The translations under genes and the position numbers were made by a program. 64,000 bases of DNA from Iris pallida (lineage: Eukaryota > Streptophyta > Magnoliopsida > Asparagales > Iridaceae): positions 14,375,132-14,439,131 of the forward strand of contig JANAVB010003400.1 of NCBI GenBank assembly GCA_029216955.1. Reading direction: 5' to 3'. The first letter of the stretch is position 1; every line of letters starts with the position of its first letter. Positions 1-10,044 of this stretch are shown here, in pieces. The notes under the pieces are model-generated. The model was not told the DNA's origin. It ran no database searches and worked only from the letters and a program-made list of their open reading frames with translations.

Positions 1-1
1 C

Positions 2-3000
2 GCTTTCTCTAGTCCTTCAGTTAGAGGACCAGCACCAGTCCAGCAGCAGCAGCAGCTGCAGTACCCGTTCCCGAGGCCATTGCCGACGTAGGCCCAGGCA
101 TTCCAGCAGCAGAGACCGCAACAGTATGCCCAAGCCCAAGCCCTGATCCAGAGCAGGCAGAGAAATTTTTAGCAGAGGGGACCCGCACCTAGAGGACATG
201 GTCAAGTGCTGGCTTTGACCAAGGAAGAAGAAGGAATAGCACCAGATGAGGTGGTGGCAGGTACTATTCTCGTCAACACCTTTCTAGCTTCAGTATTATT
301 TGATTCTGGTGCCTCGCATTCATTTATGTCTGCACGATTCACGACACGGGCAGGATTGGAGCCCGAGTCATTATCAGTGAGGCTCAATATACTTACTGGT
401 AATGGACTTGTGGGAGTAGATAGAGTATTTTCCTCGTGTCGGATCGTTGTTAGCGGTAGAGAATTCCCCGCTAGATTGATAGAGTTTTCGATGGCCGATT
501 ATGATGTGGTCTTAGGGATGGATTGGTTGAGGGACCAGTATGCTAGGATAGACTGCCACATTGGCAGGGTTATTTTTAGCATTCCAGACGAGCCGGAGTT
601 TTCCTTCTTCCGAGGCAAAGTTGAACCTTCTCCTCCATTATTGCGGATGGCAGTAGCAGCAGTGCAGTTACCTCGGATAGTCGAAGAGTTTCCAGATGTT
701 TTCCCAGAAGAGCTTCCAGGGATGCCGCCAGAGCGAGAGATCGAGTTTACCATCGACCTGATTCCCGGGACAGCCCCAGTGTCAGAGAAAGTCTACAGGA
801 TGGCGCCGTCAGAGTTAGAGATATTGTACAAGATGATTGAAGAACTCAGAACCAAGGGATTCATTCGTGCTAGTGGATCGCCTTGGGGAGCCCCGATGCT
901 TCTTGTGAAAAAGAAGGATGGTACGTCCAGATTGTGTGTTGATTATCGTACCTTAAACTCAGTGATAATCAAGAACAGATATCCTCTTCCGAGGATAGAT
1001 GACTTGTTTGATCAACTCAAAGGGGCATCAGTATTTTCGAAGATCGACTTGCGCTCAGGATATCATCAGATCAGAGTCAGAGAGCAGGACATCCCGAAGA
1101 CTACTTTCAGATCTAGGTATGGGCATTGGGAGTTCCTTGTGATGCCATTTGGAGCAACTAATGTGTCGGCTGTATTCATGGACCTCATGAATCGTATCTT
1201 CATGCCTTATTTGGATCAGTTCGTGATTGTGTTCCTAGACGACATCCTGGTCTACAGCAAGAGTGAAGCAGAGCATGAGCAGCATCTCCGAGTTGTCCTC
1301 CAGATTCTCAGAGAGTACCAGTTATATGCTAAGTTTAGTAAATGCGAGTTCTGGCTCGATCGTATTTCGTACTTGGGTCATATCATCACCCGAGGAGGAG
1401 TTGAAGTAGATCCCTAGAAGATCGTGGCCATTGAAACGTGGCCGGTACCTAGCACAGTGGTAGAAATTTGTAGTTTTCTTGGCTTGGCCGGCTACTACCG
1501 GCGATTTGTTTCAGACTTTGCTCGGATTTCTGCGCCATTGACCCAGTTGACCTGCAAGGATGTGCAGTTTGCTTGGACAGCAGAATGCCAGGATTCTTTT
1601 GAGAGGTTGAAGCGAGGCTTGATGACGGCTCCTATTCTCACGCTTCCAGATGGAACCGGAGGATTCTCAGTGTATTGTGATGCTTCGGGCAGGGGTTTAG
1701 GATGTGTTCTGATACAGCATGGGAAGGTAATAGCTTATGCATCGCGACAACTTCGTGATCATGAGAGGAATTACCCAACCCATGACTTGGAGCTGGCAGC
1801 AGTAGTGTTTGTACTTAGGTTGTGGAGGCACTACCTATACGAAGATAGGGTGGAAATTTTCACCGACCACAAGAGCCTGAAGTATGTTTTCACCCAGAAG
1901 GATCTCAACATGCATCAGAGGAGATGGCTAGAGCTGCTTGTGGATTATGATGTCAACCTACAGTATCACCCAGGAAAGGCCAACGTTGTTGCAGATGCAT
2001 TGAGCAGGAGGGCAGGAGTTTATTTCCTGACAGCGCAACCAGAACTGTTAGCCGATCTTTAGAAGATGGGTATAGAAGTTGTCCTCCCTTCCAGTGTGGC
2101 ATTGATGGCCAGCATGCAAGTCCAGTCCACTATAGTCGAGAGGATCCGGATGGCGCAGTCAGCAGATTCTAAGCTTCAGCGACTCAGAGCAGAGTGTGAG
2201 GCAGGACGAAGACCAGAGTTATGTATCCATGAAGACGGTACACTTCGACATGGTAAGCGTCTTTGTGTACCCAGTGGAGATATCAGACAGGAGATCATGG
2301 CAGAGTCCCACAGTTCGCAGTATTCCATTTATCCCGGTGGCACGAAGATGTACCGTGATATCCGCCAGCACTTTTGGTGGAAAGGCATGAAGAGGGAGAT
2401 AGCCCGGTTTGTCTCTCGTTGTTTAGTCTGCCAGCAAGTTAAGGCTGAACATCAGAGACCAGCTGGACTACTTCAACCATTGCCGATTCCCGAGTGGAAA
2501 TGGGAGCATATAACCATGGATTTTGTGACTGGATTGCCTAGATCCCCGGCTGGCAGAGACGCTATTTGGGTTATCATAGACAGGCTCACGAAGGTGGCTC
2601 ACTTTCTCCCGTTCAGAGTTGGTCAGTCGACGGCTAAGCTAGCGGAGATGTATCTCCGGCAGATTGTTAGATTGCACGGTGTACCAGTCAGTATCACTTC
2701 AGACAGAGATTCAAGGTTTATGTCGCACTTTTGGCGTAGCCTGCAAGAGAGTTTGGGGACTCGCCTCCAGTTCAGCTCAGCATATCACCCACAGACAGAT
2801 GGCCAGTCAGAACGCATGATCCAGACTCTTGAAGATATGTTGCGATCTTGTACGCTCGACTTCGGTGGTTCATGGGAAGATCACCTGCATCTGGTGGAGT
2901 TCTCGTACAACAACAGTTTCCAGGCAAGTATCCAGATGGCACCGTTCGAGGCACTGTATGGTAGGAAGTGTCGATCCCCGCTAGCCTGGGATGATATTGG

Positions 3001-3559
3001 AGAGAGGCAGATGCTTGGTCCGAAAATGATTGCTCAGACCGTTGAAGTGGTCAGAAGAGTCACAGATCATCTTCGAGTTGCCCAAGATCGCCAGCGTCAT
3101 TGGGCCGATTCTCATCGGCGCCCTCTTGAGTTTTCTGTCGGCGACCATGTATTCCTGAGGATTTCGCCTAACCGGGGCATCATTCGTTTTGGCGTACGAG
3201 GAAAGCTTAGTCCTAGGTATATAGGGCCGTTCGATATTCTGGAGCGAGTAGGTGATGTGTCCTATCGTCTCGCTCTTCCGCCGTCGCTACGTAAGGTGCA
3301 TGACGTATTCTATGTATCTCAACTGCGACGGTATATTCCAGACCCGAGCTACATCCTGGATCATTCGAAATTGGTTGTTGGTACCAACCTTTCGTATGAG
3401 GAGAGGCCCGTGTCTATATTGGACCGGAGAGAGAAGATACTCAAGAACAAGACTATAAGTTTAGTCCGTGTTGCTTGGGATCATCACTCTTTGGGTGAGT
3501 CGACGTGGGAACGAGAGGATGATATCCGATCGCGATATCCTGACCTGTTTGACTCGTGA
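2..3559 (+). pseudogene. Tekay-A gag (C-terminal end)-pol polyprotein, broken by four in-frame TAG codons
   Basis: One reading frame runs from base 2 to the TGA at 3557-3559, interrupted only by TAG at 89, 170, 1415 and 2060; each sits where CAG (Gln) is expected. The gag tail is Gln-rich. Protease has the DSGAS active site with Asp at 302-304. Reverse transcriptase carries FLDD at 1232-1243. RNase H starts near VYCDASG at about 1670 and ends near DALSRR at about 2020. Integrase has the H-H-C-C zinc site at about 2305-2440 and a D-D-35-E core: the first Asp is in TMDF near 2518, and the second Asp and Glu are exactly 35 residues apart. The last 55 or so residues (about 3390-3555) form the chromodomain-type tail (TWEREDD). 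No frameshift is visible. The absence of indels suggests fairly recent inactivation by point mutation. Confidence 0.92.
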
Positions 3560-3711
3560 GGTATAATATCTATCTTATGTCTTATGCCTTCGATTCCTTG
3601 CTTGCATGAATAATTACTTGATTGCTTGATTAGTATAGCTTGCCTATGAATAGTATAGCTTGTTCTTATCCCTCTCGCCTCTTAATTAAATTTCGAGGAC
3701 GGAATTCTTTT

Positions 3712-3724
3712 AAGGTGGATAGAG
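3712..3724 (+). other. Tekay-A polypurine tract
   Basis: The run AAGGTGGATAGAG ends one base before the 3' LTR and follows a TTTCGAGGACG block that recurs before the LTRs of other gypsy elements here (about 47343 and 57971). This is where plus-strand DNA synthesis would be primed. The 150 bases between the pol stop and this tract hold nothing else that I recognise. Confidence 0.8.
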
Positions 3725-4302
3725 TTGTAATGCCTGTAGTTCGTATTACGTATCTTGGAATACGTGTACGTATTTTATATTGTATCGCATATCTCATGGC
3801 TTGGCTCGGTTTATTTTGGGTTGGTTCGGCTAGGCTTGGGTTGCCTTGGTTCATCATGAACCAAAAGAAAACCCCCACCTACCACCACCACCCTCATTTA
3901 TATTTCCACCTAACTCTCTCTTTCTTCATTTATTCTTCTCATTCACTTCTTCTTCTCCACCATTTACTCTTCCACCTACCAGAAAAGAGAGCTAGGCAAG
4001 TGCAAACTTGCTTCATGATGGATCTCAAGTTTTATTGTTCCATTCTCTTTCTTACTTGATTTTAAGACTCTTTAGAACTTGACCTTTTTCATTTTGATGG
4101 ATAATTTCTTATAGATCTAAGTTTATAACTTTTCAGTTTTTTTGGTTTTGATCTCTAAAACTTGGTTATTTTCAAAAACTAATGGTTCTATGTTGTAGAG
4201 AATTCAATTTCATGCAGTTTTGGCTTTTGTTTCGCTTGATTTCGACTTCGGATGAGGAAGTTATGGCCAAAACAATTTTGGTCAAACTTCCATGTTCATC
4301 TG

Positions 4303-4760
4303 CAGCATGAGGCACATGTCGCAGTTGGCCGCATATGATGTCGCTGTTGAGCCGCATGAGCCGCATGTCGCAGTTGGCCGCATATGATGTCGCAGTTGGC
4401 CGCATATGATGTCGCTGTTGAGCCGCATGAGGCACATGTCACAGTTGGCCGCATATGATGTCGCTGTTGAGCCGCATGAGCCGCATGTCGCAGTTGGCCG
4501 CATATGATGTCGCAGTTGAGCCGCATGAGCCGCATGTCGCAGTTGGCCGCATAAGATGTCGCAGTTGAGCCGCATAGGTCGCATGTCGCAGTTGGCCGCA
4601 TATGGTGTCGCAGTTGAGCCGCATAAGCCGCATGTCGCAGTTGGCCGCATATGATGTCGCAGTTGAGCCGCATGTCGCAGTTGGCCGCATAAGATGTCGC
4701 AGTTGAGCCGCATAGGCCGCATGTCGCAGTTGGTCGCATATAGTATCGCAGAATAGGCCG
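4303..4760 (+). repeat. Minisatellite inside the Tekay-A LTR
   Basis: About 460 bases are built from imperfect units alternating GCCGCATGTCGCAGTTG and GCCGCATATGATGTCGC. The array starts about 580 bases into the LTR, just after a conserved non-repetitive stretch. Open frames across it are by-products of the repeat period and are not genes. Confidence 0.92.
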
Positions 4761-5526
4761 CATAATGCATATTTTGACTATTTCTAACTGTTATATGTCC
4801 TAATTGACTGAATTATGGCTCGAATTTCTCCCAACTCCCAACGTAAAAGTTATAGATCTTCTCCTTAGCATTAAGAATATGTCACTAGTTATTTTATGCA
4901 AGTTTCTCTCATTCATAATATTGTAAGAATAGAACACGATAGTGGCCCGCTGTGGCGCACTCTTGACAAGTAAACTGACATAATATATCTCAGCATGCTG
5001 TTACGACAGCTAGCCTGACATGACAAGTATGAAAGACTTGGACACCGTGGGCGATTGTGTTTGTACAAATAAACTAGTACTGTCTTGCATCATGTCTAGG
5101 ATGGGGACCCCTGAGTACCACGGTCAGGGGTACCTACTGAAATTGACTAAGGCTAATTAACTAGAATGATTCAGTAGTCATGAAGAGATTCCCAGCTACA
5201 GGCAATCCCGTTATCTGGGCGCATTCAGTGGACTTGTAGCCTACCGACGAGTAGGGCACATTTCCAGCACACAGTCATGTGTTGCATTCTTCCTAAACGG
5301 ACATTCGACCTGGATAACCGGATGGTCTGCAGGGCTTGTGGCTGTTGGGATAATCTCATTGCATCTTGCTAGTAACTAGGCCTGTGATAACCCTAGTTAG
5401 TTAAAAGTATCAAGCCGTACTCTTGATTGGCCGTGATTGATTGGATGTAGTTTATTCCAGCTTAGTCTTATCCTGATCCTGTGCAAGATTGTGACAAGAC
5501 ATGATTATTGATGCTTGCCTTAATAA

Positions 5527-5945
5527 TAACGATCGGGGGTCCAGTTTTGTTCAGGCGAAGGGTTACAACCCCGGTCCTTGTTTGGTTTAAGGGTTGTAAC
5601 CTGGCTCCCGGAGCAGTTCTGTGTCCTCTCTTCGTTTATTGTCTTATTGCAATCCCATGCCATGTTCGTCATGTTTTACCTTACCTTATTACCATAATTA
5701 TTTATACTGGCCTTAGCAATAAAGATCAGGGGTCCAGTTCTGTTCAGGCGAAGGGTTACAACCCCGGTCCTTATTTGGTTTAAGGGTTGTAACCTGGCTC
5801 CCGGAGCAGTTCTGTGTCCTCTCTTCGTTATTGTCTTCATTGTACCAATAGTATTTGAGACGGGTTTCTATTCAGGCGAAGGGCTGCAACCCCGGTCCTT
5901 GTTTGGTTTAAGGGTTGTGACCTGGCTACTTGAATAGTTTCCTCG
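5527..5945 (+). repeat. Tandem duplication (about 190-bp period) carrying a hairpin
   Basis: Two near-identical copies (about 5527-5646 and 5719-5836) and a third partial copy (about 5868-5945). Each contains an inverted repeat: GGTTACAACCC at 5561-5571 pairs with GGGTTGTAACC at 5591-5601, and copy two has the same arms at 5754-5764 and 5784-5794. The third copy is less perfect (5881-5892 and 5912-5922). The loop contains GGTCCTTGTTTGGTT. The solo LTR of the same family has only one copy, at 38697-38737. Confidence 0.85.
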
Positions 5946-6620
5946 TACTCAGTTTCCTGTTGTTATCTCTATTATTATCAGTTCTTTATTTATTATCTTT
6001 AATATTCTATTATGATATGCTGGTTTTAGTTCCTAAGTGAAGCCTCCTTTGTGGCACTTGCTCTTTCTGGGGTCTGATCCAGCTGGTTTTGTGTGGCCAG
6101 ATATCAGAGCAGCACCAGAGGATCCACCTGTCTTCCAGCCCGATGGTGACCACCAGGCATAACCAGGGCAACGAGTGGGTTTCTTTTGTCCTCCCACTCT
6201 GTTTGTAAAATTATTCTTTTGAGGTATTTAGCCGGCGAGCACGTGTTAGCTCGTATTGCACCTTTATTTACTGTCTGCCTACGGGCTGTAACATGATTGA
6301 CAAATCCTAGGGTTGATCATGTACTGACTAAAACTCTTGCTAGTCCTGACATTTTGTACGACTAGCTTCATGATCATCCAATATGTAATGTATGGGACGC
6401 CTTACTATTGTATATTGATGCTCTAATATCTTGTGACTGTTACTAGTTGCTTGTGATTGAGACAATAGGCTGTTCTTGACCATAGGAGACTGATGGATTG
6501 TAGTTAAACCCTCATATATCTAGACAGCCGTGACCGTATAGTGACGTGGATTCCATTTCATTATACGTAGCTGGCTATGTCTGCCCCCGCTCTCCAGTAT
6601 TCTGGTTCTGGGGCGTGACA

Positions 6621-8406
6621 GCCGCCGATGGAGTCCGGGTAGAATAAGGTTAGGGTTCTGTCAGGGTGTCCGACATGAATGATTTTGTGGATTGTCTCCG
6701 TTTCCGGGTGTGTAGGACACGGAAGAGAAAAGATGTAAACGTAATAAAATAGTGGAAGCATGAGACAGACACGGACATAATGCACAACACAATTGGTTGT
6801 GTTGATGGTGATGATTGCTCGGTGGTCGTTGTTTGTGGCTAGTAGAATGGAAAGAGTTAGGAAACATTAGGAGAAGGGCCTCCTTAAATAGAGGAGGAAA
6901 CTCCTAAACTCCTGAATGGATTTGGATTAGTAGTCCTAGTAGATAAATATTTCCTTTTGTTTAAAATCAAATAAACTATTTAAAATTAGTTTAATTTAAT
7001 CTTAATCCATTAATTTAAATCAAGAGAATTTTTAAAAACAAGATTAATATAATCGTAATACAACAAATGATCACAATAATCCTTTTTAAAATGATAATTA
7101 ATATCGTCAAAATAATCTAAATAATATTTGATACTATCAGAATAATTTAGAATATATTTCCTTTAATCTATAACCTGATTTAAAAATAATTTCATAAATC
7201 TTATTATTGTTCAAAGATAATAATTAATAATTTCAAAAGTAATTTAATCAAATCTAATATTCATCATAATAATTAATAATAGTTAGTTCCATCAAAATAA
7301 AATAAGACATGTATTTGTAAAGTAAATAAATAATTTGAAAACACTTTTTCATAAACATTTTTATGGTTCAAAAATACTTGTAACTTTATTTTGTAAAAAA
7401 AATACAAGGAGAAATTATTTCAAAACACGATTTTAAAAAAGAATAAATAAATAAATATTTTTTTTGAAAACTCGGAAAGAGGGGTTACAAATAGCCACAT
7501 AGAATTTCCATTCAACCAATCACAATAATCGTTTAATGTTCTAAGCCACAACATTCTCTTACCAAATCCATTTACCCACAGTAGCCGTTTAGTTTGAGCC
7601 ATCGTCAAACTGAGTAATTCCCAACCTAGGTACCCGTTTATAATTTTCGACAATCCTGCTACCCAGCATAACATCATCATTAAGGGACACTCGAGTCACC
7701 TAGCAACAAGGCATGACTCCCAACTAAGTCTTTGTGCTATCCAATACTCACAGATAGACTCATTGTTATCCTATGGAAAGGATCACGATACATCTCATTC
7801 TGAAGTGGTAGAGGCATATACCACTCAGAAATGAAGTCATTCCTTAAACAATATAGAACCCAAGTCTATTCCAGACAATCATGATCTAGATTGATCACAA
7901 CACAAAGCCAACATACTCAGGGTCTCAAAATCACAAGGCCATCATACATTAGTCAACTCAGCAATTCAGTTGAACTCAAACATCAATTGTCCCATTCATA
8001 ATTCTTTTCTAATGTAACATGCAATTCTCAAACACATTACAGCACCCATGTCAACTTTTCTCTATTCCTATATTATGAACATCATTTACAATATAGCATA
8101 CTATGGCATCGAGTCATTGTTGGGTCATTAGTGTCCAAACCAACAATAATCAAACATTCATGGGCATCACATTATATTTAGACTTATTGTATGGAACATT
8201 CAGTGAACAACCAAGAGGGTCAACGAACTTTTCAGACATGAATCAACATGGAATGATTACACAAACAACAACAGGATAATCGCGTAAGCAATATTTGATT
8301 TAATCGCGGAAGCAACGTTGAGTAATCGTGGAAGCAACTTTGGTTAATCGATGATGCAACTTTGATATAAAGCAAATCAAATAAGAGTCCAAGGACGTAA
8401 AACCGT
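6621..8406 (-). other. AT-rich non-coding stretch, probably internal DNA of element D
   Basis: I see no coding sequence I can name. If element D (LTR at 8422 onward, minus strand) is read correctly, this is its internal region, cut on the left by Tekay-A. Around 6620-6900 the minus strand has a TATA-like CTATTTAAGG near 6885, followed by a short open frame that runs into the Tekay-A end; it might be a promoter of an LTR or of a disrupted gene, but this is weak. A small tandem repeat lies at 8278-8366. Confidence 0.4.
8278..8366 (+). repeat. Short tandem repeat, four units of 22-24 bp
   Basis: Four imperfect units each begin TAATCG and contain a GAAGCAAC-like core (TAATCGCGGAAGCAACGTTG is typical). 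They lie just inside the PBS of element D, so they would belong to its leader. Confidence 0.75.
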
Positions 8407-8418
8407 TCTTTAATACCA
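8407..8418 (-). other. Decayed tRNA-iMet primer-binding site of element D
   Basis: On the minus strand the sequence after the LTR end reads TGGTATTAAAGA. The functional form in LARD-1 is TGGTATCAGAGC. The following bases (ACGG, then TTTACGTCCTTGGAC) also match LARD-1, which supports the homology. Confidence 0.6.
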
Positions 8419-8421
8419 ATT

Positions 8422-10044
8422 TATTATGCCCCAATTTTGCAGAGTCATTCGTCCTCGCATAAATCTATAAAAACCGATCATCCTCGCTTGGGTATGATGT
8501 CGTACAAGAATGAATTGCACTTGTACACGACAAAGACGGTACAAATTTGATAATCTTCAAATAGGAATACATCGCAGCGGCATAAGCAGACAAATTGAAG
8601 ATAATAATGATATATCTCTATCATTGAATAGAATACCTTATTGATTCATAGTAGTAGAAATAAGTAGATAACTTGAAGTCACAATAAGGCATGAAGAAAT
8701 ATAATCTTTTTATTGATAATTAAAATGAAGTACAAAGCTTGCACTGGAATAAAAAAACTTGCAATACCACTTATATTACATTTGATCGCCAACTGAACAC
8801 ATGCTATAAGGCTTACATTGGATACATTAAATTACAAATGGATATATCGTATTAGCTTACAACTTACTGGTACAACTGATGTACAATATTCAATACATTA
8901 TACCCTTTATAAACAAAAGACATCATCTTTCGTAAGGAGAGCTTCTGCATGTCCAACAAATTTTTGATGCATCAGGACTGATCAATGCCAATTTTAGTGT
9001 ACTGAACTTCTCAAGCACGAGCACCTAAAAAGAGTGTCCACAATGTGGATCGGTAGATTATCGTGTACTGGCGAGCAGAATCAGCCACTCGCCTAAACCA
9101 ACACTAAGTAGTCATATGAGCAAATATTAATTAAGAGTGATCTTGCTATTTAGGGCCTAGCATCAGTTTTTGGTTCATGAGTAGTATCATAATAAAGAAT
9201 GTAAACATATGATCTCATTGTTCATGTAAAGGCATTGTTGTAGCATACTTGATGTTATCATGTTCAGTAGGTTATAGAAATACTTATGAAAAAGGTAACA
9301 TTGTAGCATACTATATTTAACATGTTAAGCAATTACAATTGAATTCAACATATATGATAAATATATCATATTTAAGTGATTTCTTACCGATAGAGGACTC
9401 CCTTGTACCTGCATCAAATACAGGTTATATGATATACTTACTCTGTTTGCACAAAACATTCGTTAGCGTGCATCCTGACTACATGATCACTGGTGTTAAT
9501 CCACCATTTACGACCTTCTCATCATGATATACGACCACTCCTTACATAGGTAGCAAGACCACTAAAGGTCCGCAATCACCCGTATTACGATGTGCTCTAT
9601 CGGCCTGGGTTGCAAGCCCAATTGGAGGTCCCGCTATACGTCGTGCCACCAAAGAACGTAAATGTTCCCCTCCCGGTCGAATCGGCCCCAGCACCCTAGG
9701 CATATTGTCCAAGAAAACTAATCTTAAACCTTGTGCACAAGTTGTCCATGACCATGCGAATGCATGTCCGACTCGATATTGAACATAATCGCATGGTAAA
9801 AATAATAAAAGTAAGTCAAGGCAACAGTGCATCATATCATATCATCTCATTTGAGTCGTGTTCAACGACTTATTCATTTCCATTATTACCATCATTCCAC
9901 TTGGTGATCTCATCGATCCCAAGCCTCATCATTTCTCATTGTATTAATTGATTGTAACATTTCCCACATCATTCCTTTCAACAAGGAACAAATAGCATTT
10001 CATTTATTTTATTGGGATATTTATCATTCATTTTATTGCTTATA
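8422..10044 (-). repeat. Element D 5' LTR, left (3') piece
   Basis: Read on the minus strand this piece ends GGGGCATAATA, three transitions away from the GGGGCGTGACA end of the other chromovirus-type LTRs, followed by a decayed PBS. It is cut at 10040-10044 (TTATA) by the insertion of Tekay-B and continues at 50690. Total LTR length would be about 2.15 kb. Short open frames inside it look random. Confidence 0.6.

Larger units (their letters stand above)
1..6620 (+). mobile_element. Tekay-A: Ty3/gypsy chromovirus, 5' part outside the window
   Basis: This is an LTR retrotransposon on the plus strand, entered in the gag 3' part at base 1. The order is gag end, protease, reverse transcriptase, RNase H, integrase, C-terminal chromodomain, polypurine tract and a complete 3' LTR. 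The order PR-RT-RH-INT defines Ty3/gypsy, and the chromodomain-like C terminus with a long LTR points to the Tekay/Del lineage of chromoviruses. The LTR ends in GGGGCGTGACA at 6620; the next five bases, GCCGC, should be the target duplication, but the left copy is outside the window. Lineage is assigned from motif recognition, not from an alignment. Confidence 0.93.
3726..6620 (+). repeat. Tekay-A 3' LTR (2,895 bp)
   Basis: It begins TGTAATGCC directly after the polypurine tract and ends GGGGCGTGACA. The start looks like a decayed TGTCACGCC, the inverse of the end. It contains a CGCAT minisatellite at 4303-4760 and a tandemly repeated hairpin segment at 5527-5945. The solo LTR at 37927-40643 (minus strand) is from the same family. 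Shared blocks include the 30 bases before the end and the block around GACGAGTAGGGCACATTTCC. Confidence 0.9.

Noticed and set aside
206..1417. Treating 206-1417, 1424-2062 and 2066-3559 as three genes
   Set aside because: They are one frame broken by TAG codons, with one domain order across the breaks.
4303..4760. CRISPR-like appearance of repeated units
   Set aside because: Units are contiguous and imperfect, with no unique spacers, and the context is a plant LTR.
4282..4770. Open frames of 155-162 codons with repeated peptides on the minus strand
   Set aside because: They are translations of the LTR minisatellite in three frames; the unit length keeps frames open without selection.
6561..6785. 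Minus-strand 74-codon frame that might be a disrupted gene start
   Set aside because: Half of it is the Tekay-A LTR end; the rest has no recognisable domain.
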